Shown one piece after another: positions 1-11,009 of a stretch of 64,000 nucleotides of DNA. Under the pieces are notes generated by a model that did no database searches, was not told where the DNA came from, and saw nothing but the letters and a program-made list of their open reading frames with translations. This DNA comes from Roridomyces roridus (Eukaryota; Basidiomycota; Agaricomycetes; Agaricales; Mycenaceae), in NCBI GenBank assembly GCA_029378245.1, contig JARKIF010000018.1, positions 868,001-932,000 of the forward strand, read 5' to 3'. The position numbers and the translations under genes were made by a program. Positions within the stretch are counted from its first letter, which is position 1; each line of letters starts with the position of its first letter.

Positions 1-1054
1 TTCTCGGGGCTATTGACGGTAAGAACTGGTATGCTCATCCGGCGCTTGAAAACTTACGCTTTAAATGGGGCTGTGACCCAATAGGCGATGGGATATGCAG
101 AATCGGCGAGCACAAACTCTCCCTCGTCCAGCAGTGTACTGTGCAGAGCGTAGATTTGAGTTTGCTTCCATGCGGTGCTGTCATGCTGGCTGCCAGGAAG
201 ACCAATGGCGTAGTCTCGGATACGCAGATCTGGGGTATTGATAATCTGAGGGGCGGATGTGAGTCATCGAGTACACAAGTGTCGCTGGAAGTTACCTGGA
301 CGTTGAGCGAGTACTTCTGTTTCCGATCGAAAAAACTATTGCCGTAGAAAGCCGGGCGTGCATGCAAGACAGCTGCAGTTCCATCCACCATAACATAGCC
401 ATCGCGCCACGCGGGGCATGAGTTGGCCTCGATCCACTCCTTTGCTGCTTCCTTCTCTGCCGCATTTGGCCACCGAATGGCGGATTTGCGGAATTTGTCT
501 TCGCATACCGCCATAATGACCCTCCGAGTGTAAAGATCGACAGTCCCCCAGCCAATTCCAGCCCAGAGCCCGACCTCAAGAAGGCTTGCGCCGTTTCCGA
601 AGTGGCCGAAGCGGTAGAGGGCCACAGCAAGCTGGATTTGCACAGGAGTCTGCTCGTTACGAGAGTCGTTATCGAAGACGGGGTGGTCTGAAATGGCGGC
701 AAGGAGGGCATCAAAGGCAGCAGGGGTGACGCGTAGACTGCGGCGAAAGATATCCGGGCGGTGATGCTTGTAGTCGGTGAGAATGAGGTGAAGGTTCTCC
801 GAAGACTTGCGGATCTCGGTCCGCTCCTCGAGGTAACGGTGGGTGTGCAGTGCCTTGAGAGCTTCGAGAAGCATGCCGCTGACAGATGGCATGGGCATTT
901 CGGCATCGTCGTCCTCGTCCAGGACCAAGTTGTCGTCGTCATCGATGGAAACCATCTCGGACATGAGACGAAAAACGGACTCCGCATACGAGTGTAGACC
1001 GTACTGCTCCAGGAGGATGCTGGTAAGCATTTGCCTGTCGGTGGTCCGTGGCAT
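1..1054 (-). CDS. Harbinger (HARBI1-like) transposase, 3' end beyond window
   Basis: DDE-type nuclease of a PIF/Harbinger transposon (DDE_Tnp_4 type), expected to cut and join DNA in the nucleus. Exons on the minus strand are 1054-296, 245-58 and 9-1, with introns of 50 nt (246-295) and 48 nt (10-57). Splicing is needed: it restores NVQIINTPDLRIRDYAIG followed by GLPGSQHDSTAW, the family's core. The first catalytic Asp lies in VMVDGT and a second in LADSAYP; the third acidic residue would lie past the window edge. An Asp-rich stretch sits near residue 40. The start chosen is ATG at 1054; a TTG two codons upstream is ignored. The reading frame is open throughout, so this copy may be intact or recently active. 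The Myb-like partner protein of this superfamily is not in view. Confidence 0.85.
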
Positions 1055-1388
1055 CTCCAAGGAGGGTGCGGTTTACGGGAGTGGCGGGTGCGCCGTGCGC
1101 CGTGGCGGGTGCACGTGGTGGGGCGCACGTGTCAGTGCTCGTGACAATTAAATCTGTTTGATGGTTTAAATTCACTTGGAAATTCAAGAGGGTGTCTTCA
1201 AGGTGAAACAAGTGAAAAATACATTTTTTCAGTAAATTGAAACAAGTGAATAAAGGAGTGAATAAAGAGGTGAAAAATCTAACTTTGAAAACCCCTAATG
1301 AGAAGAAGCTATCGTTTGACGAGATTGTTTATGGGTGCGTCCTTTACTGAGAACAAAGAAACAGAGCCTCGATTGAATAGGACTTAGT
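1055..1388. other. Spacer upstream of the Harbinger gene
   Basis: No gene is visible. Around 1200-1275 there are several loosely repeated GTGAAA/AGTGAA words in A/T-rich DNA, possibly subterminal repeats of the Harbinger element, but I could not identify its terminal inverted repeat. Positions 1381-1388 (gacttagt) are the left target duplication of the neighbouring hAT element. Confidence 0.3.
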
Positions 1389-1574
1389 TGACTAGTTATT
1401 GATCGCTAATCAATGAAATGACTGATTGACTGAGCCGACTAAGAGTTCCCACGACTTGACGTGACTGATCGCTAGTCGTTTCCTTCCACCCACGATCCTG
1501 CCCTCGGCGTCGTTGACGACGCGTCAGCCGTGCGTCAGTCGCGCTCGGGTCGTGGCTGGCGCACTCTCTACACC

Positions 1575-4500
1575 ATGACAAACCCTCTCCAACCCCTACT
1601 CGTCAATACTACCGTCGGGCAGACGCCGCCCTCACCGCCCTCGAGCCCCATTTTGACGCGTGATAGCGAGAATGAGCCTCCCGAGCCGTCTCCTGCAACC
1701 TTCGAGCCACCGAAGAAGAGGAGGAAGAAGGATTCTGATGTATTAAACGGAAAGACGGATGCGGAGGTTTGGGATAGGTCAGATATTGAAATACTGGGTG
1801 CGTTTGCTTGCTGGTCGGCCTTTGTCAAGCCATTGATATTCATTTCAGAGAGTATAACCTCTACATGGCAGTCTAAAATCTACTCTCACTACACCCCCTC
1901 CCTCGTACGCGACCATACGAAGAAGAAGATCAAGATTGTGCTCAAATGTCGTTTCAATGACGCGCGTCACCCGTCCGTGGAGCGTCTACGCGAGATGCCG
2001 GGCACGTTCAATACGAGCAATCTGGGTGCCACAAGCAAGACGTGCATCAGTCACGACCCTACCCGTGCCGAGGTCAACAACACCCCGTCTTCCTCATCGA
2101 CCGCTACCGTGTACTCGGAGGCAACGCACCGGACCCTGATCGCGTTACGCTGCGCTTCCTCCAAGCGCCCGTTCAATCAGGTAGAAGACAAGTTCTATCG
2201 ACAAGAGGTGGAGCTGTTGCGACCGGGTACGAAGGTTCCCTCGGCCGACACGGTCGCAAACAACGTCCAGCGCCTATATCGCACTTTGGCTGCGGATGTG
2301 CGGGATTACTTCCAGGTTTGCCTTTGAATTCTTGTCCCTCTCATCCTCTCATCTTTCATTTAGAGACGCGGACGCGAACTGCACACCGTCGTGGATGGGT
2401 GGACGGCTCCTATGGGCGAACAGTACCTGGGTGTGGGCATTATCTGGGAAGACGGAGGTGAAATACACCATGTCACGCTTGAGTTCATCCGATATGTTTC
2501 CGTTGAATCTCATTTGCGTTGTTTCTCATATCTCGCAGGTTAACGGAAAAACACTGTGGGAAGTATCTCGCCGAGAAGTTGGCCGAGACATTGAGAAAAT
2601 ACGGTCTGGAACAGTTTGTGCGTCGTTTCCACTTTCCGTGAAGATGTCCATCTCACCGTCGTTCAGCTTCACCTCATCAACATGGATAACGCGGGAAACT
2701 GCAACACAACGGCCGACCATATGGCGGTTGAAGTACCTTCGTTCCGAGGGAGACTTGCGCGAGGACGTTGTTTCCTCCATATTCTTCAATTGGTCGCCAA
2801 GGTACGTGTGTCCTCCTCTCTCAGTCTCATCCCCTCCTGACGAACTTTTCAGATGATTATCTCATTCTTTTTCAAGCAACCCAAGCGCAAGAAGGCGATT
2901 AAAGCTAAGAAAAACTCGGTCAAACGCACCACAACCCTATCCGCCGACTTGTCGGAGCCTGATGAAACTGAGGAGTTTGTGTTGTGCGAGGCTGATGCGT
3001 CCGCAGACGCTGAGGATTTGGAAATGGCCGAAGTAATCCATGAACCGGAGGACAACGCTCCGCCGACGGCGCAAGATGTTCATGACGAGAGAGTCACCAG
3101 TACTATACGTGAGGCCACAATCCAAGAGATGTGCTTCGACGGAGTTTTCATCGACCCGGAGGAAGCCAGAGACGTGTTGAAATTATTTCCAAAGGTTGGT
3201 TATTCCCGTCTTCATGATTGAAATGGTCTCATGTTGGGCTCAACAGGTCGCTGGGCTTGCCAAGAAAGTCCACGATAGCCGTGTGATACACACCGAGTTT
3301 CAAAGGATTGTGGCTGACCCACAGACTGGACTCCCGACGGACTCCAACGTCACCGAGCTGGCACGCCGCAATGCCACACGCTGGGGGTCAGAGTACCAGT
3401 GCCTTCGCACGCGTCGCATTCTCGGGAAAGCCGTCGACGAGCTGATCAAGAACCCAAGCCTCAAGCTGAAGGCGTATGAGTTCACCCCGAAGCAGAAGAA
3501 ACTGGCTGTCGAACTCCAGACGTTATTGGAGGTGAATTTCTGAGTATACGGCTCACTGGCGACCGGAATCTGATGCATTCAAGGTTATCGACATCCCTTC
3601 CAAAATCTTTCAAAGCAAAAATCGCCCACTTATCACCGAAGTCCTTCCCTGCATGGACGACCTCGAACTCATGCTCAACGAAATCACCGATGATGAGCAT
3701 GGAATTTGACTGCCCTTGAAAACGCGTATTTTGCACGATTTCAGATGTGGTTTCCATACTATATGATCTCAATACGAGAGCTGATGTCGAGCCCAGAGAC
3801 AGTCAGTACGGTGGATACTTTAGAGTACTATACAGGTTGAAGGGTATTTACCTGGATACGACTGATGGACTCACTCCGAAACATGTAGGAGGTGTGGATA
3901 CCTGCCTTACCAATGGGATACACCAATTAAACAGTTCTTAACCGTTGTACGATTGTCAGCAGTTCGAACCTTGGTGCAAGTGCAATTCGGAGGTTCGGGA
4001 GTTCACGGAATGATGGGCAAGTCGGCCGAATGACCTGAAACATGAGCAGACCACCGAGACGGGTCCGATGGAAGTGACGTAGTAGCCATCACCTGTCGGA
4101 ACAAGTGGATTCCGGCTTGGATACGGACTTTTGGTCAAGTATCTGCTGGTATCCGAGACCAAGAGTGGGAGATATGGGTATCGTTCGAAACCTACAACAC
4201 GTGGGAGTACATTTTGAGGCCATACTCTGGAGGGGGAGAAGGGATACAAGATATCCAAACTGTCTGAGTCATGGATCAGCGATGGAATCACGAGATAACA
4301 TGCTGAATCATGGCTTGGCGCTCTGGCTGACTGAGCACCAGTGCCAGATCAACCAATCAGGTCGTTTCTATTCAGGATACGTGGGAGATTCATCATTATT
4401 GCGCCATTCATTTGTACTATCATATGATTCCCGGACATGTATAAAGTAGATAGAGTGTTACCCAAGAGGGCAGCGGATACTTCCCCCACTAGCAAGCTAC

Positions 4501-5991
4501 CAGCTGCGACTAAGGGATTTGTCCGAGGCTTTCGAAGGTGCATTGCGTAGCTTAGCAATCGCCCTTGAAAATCTAAATTGTTGTTTTGTTGGCTCCCGTT
4601 GTGTGAATTGAGTTTGAAGCATAGTTTGGTTCGAGTGCAAGTTGGATTGTGACTAGGGTTTCAGCTCAGTGGCAGCTTTGGAAGGCTTGCTACGGCTTGG
4701 TACGGTTTGTGTGTCAGTTAGGGTCTGGTTGTGTGTTCAGTGTCAGGAATTGGTTCAGGAATTGTTGGAATTTGTGAAATCCGTGTTGTATCGATCGCTG
4801 TCGTCTTCAGATACCAGTGTAAAAGGGATCGAGAGACCCAAATACCTGCTTTATTGCAAAAACCCGGCTTTAGCCAAACTCAATCTATCTTTTGTGTTAG
4901 CTGTGAAGCTTTAAAATCTACAAAACGCTTTAGAATCGCCATCCTTGGTTTTCATCAAGGATTTTGATTCGCAATACAAAACTCGACCAATCATATCGAG
5001 ACAATATCACAGTATTCCCTACAACCTTTCATAAGGCTCTGTACTAGGGACTTATACTTGCCTTTGCCTGCTGTCAATATAGTTGTCACTCGCCCCGGAG
5101 CTTCGTGATTGGGTTGTTTAGATATAGATTCGTCTGTATCGAGACTCATCTAGTCTTGTTGTTTCGAGTTGGTTGATTTCTATAGTAGGTTTAGAGCACA
5201 TACATCACCGAAGCACAGGATTTGTGTGACACTACCCGTGTCGCTGCCTGCGCGGGACTCCGGGTGCTACGCAAGTATTTTGCGCTGCTTGACGAGTGCG
5301 AAGCATATCGAATCGCCATTGGTAATTTCCTTCAGCTTGTCTGATAGAGGGTACTGAACGGCGTCTCTAGTAATGTGTCCGGACAGAAAGCTGCAATGGT
5401 TCCGCGACCGCAAGTGGGACGATGCGGAAATTGCAAATTTACGTTCATTGGTCGTCGGGCGTTTCAACCAATCCTACAAAACTGCCGCACGAACCACATC
5501 CGCTCCATCGACGTCCATCCCTCCGACTTCTACCAGTGAAAATCTCTCCGGGAGATTCAGCCGCCAGCAACGAGTTTCCAATGGCTCAGCAATGTCCGAG
5601 GCTGACAATATACATACATATTTGGATTCACCGCTTTCAACACCCCCCGGGACGGTGATCCAGTATTGGAATGACCGGCTCACTCCATCTCCCGGGTCGA
5701 CCGTGATGGCTACTCCAGATCTCGCCAAATTCGGCTTATCCTTTTGCTCTTGCCCTGGTAAGTTATCGCGTCAAGCCTGTGTCCACATTTTTGATCATTT
5801 TGCCAGCGACGTCGGTTGACGCCGAGCGCGCGTTCTCGGAGGGACGACATCAAGTCAGCTGGAACCAGCACTCGATGACTTCTCAAGCTTTCCGCGCGCA
5901 GATGGCGATTGCCTCGTGGGCAAACGCGCCGTTTTTTGACTTGACGTCAGCCGTGGCTGCTCTTGACGCCGAAAGGGCACCCCTACGTTAG
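1575..5991 (+). pseudogene. hAT transposase (BED/hAT dimerisation type), broken
   Basis: Cut-and-paste transposase relic. The N-terminus (ATG 1575) has a basic, Pro-rich segment and a BED-finger-like stretch. After a 48-nt intron (2316-2363) comes RGRELHTVVDGWTAPMGEQY, then LTEKHCGKYLAEKLAETL, NMDNAGNCNTTADH and LARRNATRWGSEY, all typical of fungal hAT proteins. The C-terminus has the dimerisation signature SVDAERAFSEGR. Defects: the donor at 2492 reads AT instead of GT in an otherwise canonical site (acceptor at 2538), and the protein breaks off after EITDDEHG (about 3708), resuming as TTRVAACAGLRVLRKY near 5225. Other introns (about 2610-2658, 2803-2853, 3194-3247) are canonical. The final exon ends at TAG 5989-5991. 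Confidence 0.8.
3709..5200. mobile_element. Unidentified insertion inside the hAT transposase
   Basis: About 1.5 kb of non-coding, A/T-richer DNA separates two halves of the transposase reading frame. It has no open reading frame that I recognise. A TATA-like tataaagta lies near 4440, as in an LTR promoter, but I could not find TG...CA ends with a matching 5-bp duplication, so a solo LTR is only one possibility. Boundaries are approximate and set by where hAT protein similarity stops and resumes. Confidence 0.4.
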
Positions 5992-6525
5992 AATTCTACC
6001 TTAACATTGTATACTCAACAGCCTCTATCAGTAGCTATCGTAGAAACACAGAAATACTAGAATTAGTTACATTAGCCATCATTAGTGACGTGATCCCCTA
6101 GTCGGCTATAGTGATCAGTGACGCGACGATCAGTCGACTTAGTAATTGCGAGCGAAGCGAAGCACTCCCATTTCACGTGACGAGGCGGAGGGCTGAGATG
6201 GGAGGGAAAACACGAACAAACTTTCCGCGCGGTGGCTGGCATGGTCTGGAGGAAAGAAGGGCTTCAAATTCGTTCAAACCTGGCTCTTTCTCGATGAAAA
6301 CGACATATTCTTGTACTGCTGTTCGAGGCGCGTTGATCGACATCCATTTCTTGGTGGACCATTTCAGATTTTGTGTCGATGAGAAGAGGGGCTCGATCAA
6401 GGCTCGATCGTATTGATCGCCGGCCGGGAACGCGCACTCGGAGCGAGCACCCATCGACCAAGTCGAATCCATTTTTACTAACTCAATCGAGGCTCTGCAA
6501 AGAAAGGATGCTGATGCACGTACAG

Positions 6526-7396
6526 GTTTATCAAAGTCGCGAATGAGACGATGTGTCGGCCCATTCGTGCCCTGACGGAGGCCCGTGGACACGCCACCTC
6601 GGAACACGTGTAGGTGTCACTGCGCGAGCTACGGCTTCCACTGATTCGTTTTTTCAGACTTGCCAGTTTCGGAGGCGCTGGTGGGCAACACGCTTGTGAA
6701 ATAGCAAGTCTGCTTGGGATCAAGACGATCCTCATCCACCGCTACAGCTCCATTCTATCAGCTTATGGGCTCGCCTTGGCCGATCGGGCGTACGAGCTGC
6801 AAGAACCGTCCTCTGCGTTCTACTCTGCTACTACGCGGCAGACGCTGACCCAGCGGCTGGACAAGGTGACGGAGGACGTCAAGACCGAGTTGAAGCGGCA
6901 GGGCTTTGAGGGGGATCGCGTGCACGTGGAGCGCATGCTGAATATGCGGTTCGACGGGACCGACACTGCTTTGATGGTCCTTCCCAATCCCGGAGACGGA
7001 GATGGGGCGGAGGACTTTGAAGCTGCGTTCAAGCGGGTGTACAAGTCCGAGTTTGGGTTCCTCCTCGAGACGAAGAGCATCATCGTGGATGATATCAAGG
7101 TCCGTGGGATCGGAAAGACGTTTGATACCCTTGGAGAGTCGGTTTATGAAGAGGTCAAGGGGCTTGCGCAGCGCCCGGTGGATGTACAAGCCAAGGCGGA
7201 TGGGACTAGGCGGAGCGTGTATTTTGACCGTGTGGGGAGGGTGGATGATACACCTGTGTTTTTGTTGGATGGGCTTGAGGTGGGCGAGGTGGTCGAGGGT
7301 CCGGCGATGGTCATCGACGATACACAGACCATCGTTGTTGTGCCTGGGGCCAAGGCTTTGCTGACGAGCAAGCATTTGTATATAACACTGGAGTAG
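6526..7396 (+). pseudogene. 5-oxoprolinase / hydantoinase A fragment
   Basis: Full-length fungal 5-oxoprolinase (ATP-dependent, 5-oxoproline to glutamate, glutathione cycle) is about 1300 residues. Here only about 275 residues from the end of the HyuA-type half are present. Exon 6526-6609 encodes [21 protein letters not shown] 48-nt intron (6610-6657) follows, then an exon with LASFGGAGGQHACEIASLLG, running to a stop at 7394-7396. The N-terminal actin-like ATPase portion and the whole HyuB half are missing on either side. The fragment begins at an intron acceptor about 380 bp from the right end of the hAT element, so loss of the 5' part by rearrangement is plausible. The remaining frame has no lesions, which suggests recent truncation. 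Confidence 0.75.
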
Positions 7397-7463
7397 AGAA
7401 GGACGTGAATGTAATTGTACAAATGTATCACTGGCCACAGACAAGTTACAATGGAGTATCGGA

Positions 7464-9106
7464 TTAGTCTTCTAGTTCATCTTCTCCATCGTCGTCCTCG
7501 TCGAGCATGTCGCCCATGACCATGGCTGCAGCCATGTCGATCGCAGCGCGCGACATGCGAGGCATAGCGCCTGGGCGCATGAGAGGGTGATTCTCCGGCC
7601 TTAGCTCTTCCTCCTCCTCCTCCTCCTCGTCACCTTCTCCATCCTCGTCACCTTCCCCATCCTCGTCACCTCCTCTATCTTGGTCACCTCCTCCCTCTCC
7701 ATCACTATCCTCTGCGTCATCACTCCCACTTTCATCCCCTCTGCTGTCCCCGGAAGACGCTGACGGCGATCCCCCGTCGCTCTCTGATTCCACCTCAAAG
7801 TCCTCGTCCTCCTCGTCAGAATCATCCTGCACGTTCAAAGCAGCCTCCCCCTTCTCCTTCCCAAACAAATTCCGATGTTCCCTGACCCACTTGTTAATGC
7901 CCTCCTGCTCCTTCCCATCCACCATCGAAAACGTCGTCTCAATCCCAGGATCAGCTTCATCCGCCTCGAGTAACGCCAAATCCTCTGCGGGACTCTTTCG
8001 TGTGAGGAGGACGGTACACGTCCGCCCCGTAGCGCTAACCACGCGCAGGCCATCGTCTTTGCTCAGCAGACTCTCCAAAGACCAGAATTCACATGGTTTG
8101 CTCTCCCCCATAGTACGCCGAAGCTGCCGAACCAGAGCGTCCCGGCTTTCGCTGCACGATACGCTTCGACGCCGGGGACACCGTCTTCCGAGGCGTTTGC
8201 AGCCATGCCGACGCAGGCGCTGCGGAATATGGAGGCTTGGGGCTCGAGCAATTCGAGGCCTAGCCGGGAGATAAAGTCGAGGAGGACGCCACGCGTGGGT
8301 GCGCCGCCCTTGAGCGTGTTGACCTCTGGCGTGGAGCCCGAGTATGTAGTGTATTTCACAGCAGAGGAGGCCGCTGCATCGAGACCGAATATAATCTGCG
8401 GTGCAGCAGCGGCGGCAGACTTTTTCCCTCGATCGGGTACATCGGAGGCGAGGACGACGACGGTCCAGTGGGCCTTCATCTTTCCTCGCGTGGGGAGGAG
8501 GAATGCACGGGTGAGGTCGGAGAGGGGGATGGATGCTTCCGTGGCGCCCGAAGCTGCATTTACGAATTTAACGCACGACTTGTACACGGTGATGTCGAGC
8601 TTTTTGCGGATGGGGGATGTCGTGGATATGGCGTGGAGCGTAAGCTGAGGAGGACCGTCGTCAGTCTTTTGGCGCTTCGAGTCCGAGTCCGACTCGAGGT
8701 CTGCGTTTGCGTCTTGTTCCCGTTGACGCTTCAATCCGTTTCCGTTGGTAGCGGCAGACGTAAGACCGCCCAAAGCGGATAGAGCCTCTCGCTGCTTGTC
8801 CGGCCAGGTAGGTTCCGGGTACGGAGAGTCCCCTCCCGCGAGGAATCTTATGAGACAATCCAGCGTCTGGTCTCCTTCGGGCTGAGAACGGAGGCTGGCC
8901 AATGAGTCGGACAGGTTCGTTGGAAGTGTCGCTGAAACGGCATCCAAGAACGGGGTAGAGGGCGACATATTACACGTCGCTGAGGCGTGAATCGGCGCAG
9001 GACGCGTCGAACGCGTGGCAGAAGATGGTGGCGAGATGACGAAGGGTGTTTGGCTCTGTCTGCGTCCTGATCGATCACTCTTTGCTGCAACGTTCATCTT
9101 CGACAT
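7464..9106 (-). CDS. Rtt106/FACT-type histone chaperone, one-base frameshift
   Basis: Nuclear histone chaperone of the Rttp106-like (tandem PH) family, which binds H3-H4 during chromatin assembly. The N-terminal part runs from 9106 (alternative ATG at 8968, MSPSTPFLDAVSATL, is the more typical start). The middle has CVKFVNAASGATEASIPLSDL. The frame then breaks at a run of five C on the plus strand (8105-8109). One extra G on the coding strand would restore GVLWGESKPCEFWSLESLL, the conserved continuation. The rest reads SKDDGLRVVSATGRTCTVLL and ends in a long Asp/Glu/Gly tail encoded by short imperfect repeats (about 7600-7700), with the stop at 7464-7466. No introns are needed. The break is either a homopolymer sequencing error or a genuine recent lesion. 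Confidence 0.75.
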
Positions 9107-9486
9107 TTGACGTGCAAGTCCTTCAAAATTTCACTTCATTTCCGTGCTTTGGACACTGCTTTCGGCCGGCTCTGCAGACTGCGCCTCCTATCTTGTTAGT
9201 CTGCATTCGGGATGCCCTTACTCTCGGCAGTTTTGCCACTGCATTCTGGGCATGGACGGCGCCGATGCGAACTGCCTACGAATACAATTGCTGAAACGAC
9301 CAGGGCCGGAATGACACCATTCCCCCAAATTCAGCGCTTCCAGAGCACTGGACTTGTACTAGACCATTGATGTCCGCCCATGTTCCCGCCCCCGTTTCCA
9401 GCGGAGTTCTACATTTAGAGCTCCTCACCGATACTTAAACCAGGTCCGTCTTGGTCTAACTATCAAACTAACCACCTACTCCTGCA
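9107..9486. promoter_or_regulatory. Divergent intergenic region
   Basis: 380 bp separate the histone-chaperone start from the next, divergently transcribed gene; promoters for both must lie here. Pyrimidine-rich stretches precede the 9487 ATG. I see no clear TATA box. Confidence 0.35.
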
Positions 9487-9990
9487 ATGTCCGTCAACCT
9501 CGTTCTCCCCACTCTCAAGAACTGGGCGCAACTGCGTCTGTCTGCCATCATCAAAGCCACGACACCATCCGCCTTTGACACTGCATTCGACAACTTCCTG
9601 TCCACCCACGCGACTTTGACTGTCAATGGCAAGCACATATCGCGGGACGAGTACAAGAAGCAGCTCCAGGGCGAGGGATTCAGAGAAGCCGGCGCGAGCG
9701 TCACCTTCAATGGCGCGGTGGAAATTCCCAACGACAAGAGCAATACGTTCCAAGCTGGCGTCGTTGGCCTCTTTTATACCGCTGTTATCAGCGAGAAGCT
9801 CATCCTCCATGGCGAGCCGGAGTCGAACCAGATTACTTCTTCTTTGAACCTTGTGTACGTTTTGCGTTTCTCTTGGTGAATGTCAACTGAGTATAGTTTT
9901 TGCAGCATCGAAGAGGATAAATCTCTTACCCCTCCTCACTTGCCCAGCGGAGTCCATGGTGATTTCGGTACGATATATTGCTCCGATTAG
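9487..9990 (+). CDS. Small conserved hypothetical protein, NTF2/SnoaL-like fold possible
   Basis: Two exons, 9487-9854 and 9906-9990, with a 51-nt intron (GTACGT...TGCAG) give exactly 150 residues. The sequence has the size and alternating helix/strand look of NTF2-like (SnoaL) proteins: an N-terminal helix (AFDNFLSTHATLTVNGKH), then strands through FTAVISEKLILHG-like segments. No catalytic residues are evident. There is no signal peptide or membrane segment. A function cannot be given; the fold assignment is inference. The clean splice closure and strong coding bias make it a credible gene. Confidence 0.65.
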
Positions 9991-11009
9991 GCTTTACGAG
10001 TCCTAAACCCTTTTAGGACTCGTTCTTGGCATCAACTTTACCCTACGTTTTTTATCAATTCAATACCATGATGTCATTGAACTTGTCGTTGTTTGTGTGC
10101 CTTTTGTTCCGATTTTGAACCATGATCTCCGAGACCACTCCTTCCTCCGAGTCCCCTTCTGCCTCCGTTCCTGAATCTTGTCCCTCCTTGCATCAACCTC
10201 GCGTCTCAGATCTTGCCTTCGGCGGTCACTCGTACCACTGAATCTGGCTCAACTTTTCAAACCACTAGCGATTGGAATTGGATTGGAATTTGGACTCCAG
10301 TGGAGGCAGGAGCCAAGCAGGAGCATAGCAGCCCTCGCTGTCTACACCTCCGCTGAGAGAAAGACTATTTATTCCGGGTCCAGCTCCTCCTTGGTCCTTG
10401 GCTCCCCCTCTTCCAGTCTCCAACTCCAGACTCCTGCAGCAGCTGCTACTTATCTTACGAGTTCGGCTCTCTCTCCATATCTCAGGCTTCGCAGCTGCAC
10501 TTCTGTCCCAGCCGCAATTGATGTCTTGAATTCTCAACACCACTCTGACCAAGAAGTCTACATAGTACACACCATGCGGCTCATGCTCACCGATGCGCTC
10601 CACTCACTGGGCATCCATTCCTCAGACCTCATCGCTGAATCAGTGATAATATCCGCCCCTGGGGACATTTTCACTGAGGATTTCCGCTTTTGCTATTTTC
10701 AAATTCCCAACAGAAGGACTCGTACTGCCATGCAAAGCAGTGGCCTCAAAGCCCACGTCAAAATCTGAGGATTGTTTGTAGATGGGAGGCGTGTGTCTGT
10801 GTTGAACCAAATCATTCTCGATGTGCACCAGAAGAACAACTTCAATTGAAGGTGGAATTTACTCGTGCTTAGATTGGTGTAATCCATAATCAACTATTTT
10901 GAACTTTCATTCACGGCCAATTCACGGCTTGGGGAACGCGTTTGAATCAAATTGCATCATCAGCTTACAGAATCGCGCTTACTTGCATGACTCACAAAGA
11001 CTCACTTCC
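9991..11009. other. Intergenic stretch with an imperfect inverted repeat
   Basis: No gene is convincing. An open frame at 10178-10768 starts only at TTG and has no recognisable domain. Around 10285-10440 there is an imperfect inverted repeat (ttggactccagtggaggcag pairing loosely with the complement of a segment near 10425), a possible small hairpin MITE. Confidence 0.3.

Larger units (their letters stand above)
1389..6135 (+). mobile_element. Decayed hAT DNA transposon with 8-bp target duplication
   Basis: The word gacttagt occurs directly at 1381-1388 and 6136-6143, bracketing a hAT transposase relic. Eight base pairs is the usual hAT target duplication. The extreme ends are weakly inverted (GACT just inside both ends), and a subterminal inverted word agccgacta lies at about 1433-1441 and, inverted, at 6099-6107. 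The interior carries the transposase relic plus a later insertion of about 1.5 kb. The poor terminal repeats fit an old copy. The chance of an 8-mer match over the searched flanks is not negligible, so confidence is moderate. Confidence 0.55.

Noticed and set aside
3709..5200. Solo LTR retrotransposon
   Set aside because: A TATA-like word is present, but no TG...CA termini with matching 5-bp duplication could be found.
7600..7700. Independent microsatellite in the Rtt106-like gene
   Set aside because: It is the codon repeat of the acidic tail, expected for histone chaperones.
10178..10768. 196-codon open frame
   Set aside because: Begins only at TTG, no ATG near the start, no recognisable domain, low-complexity Ser/Leu content.
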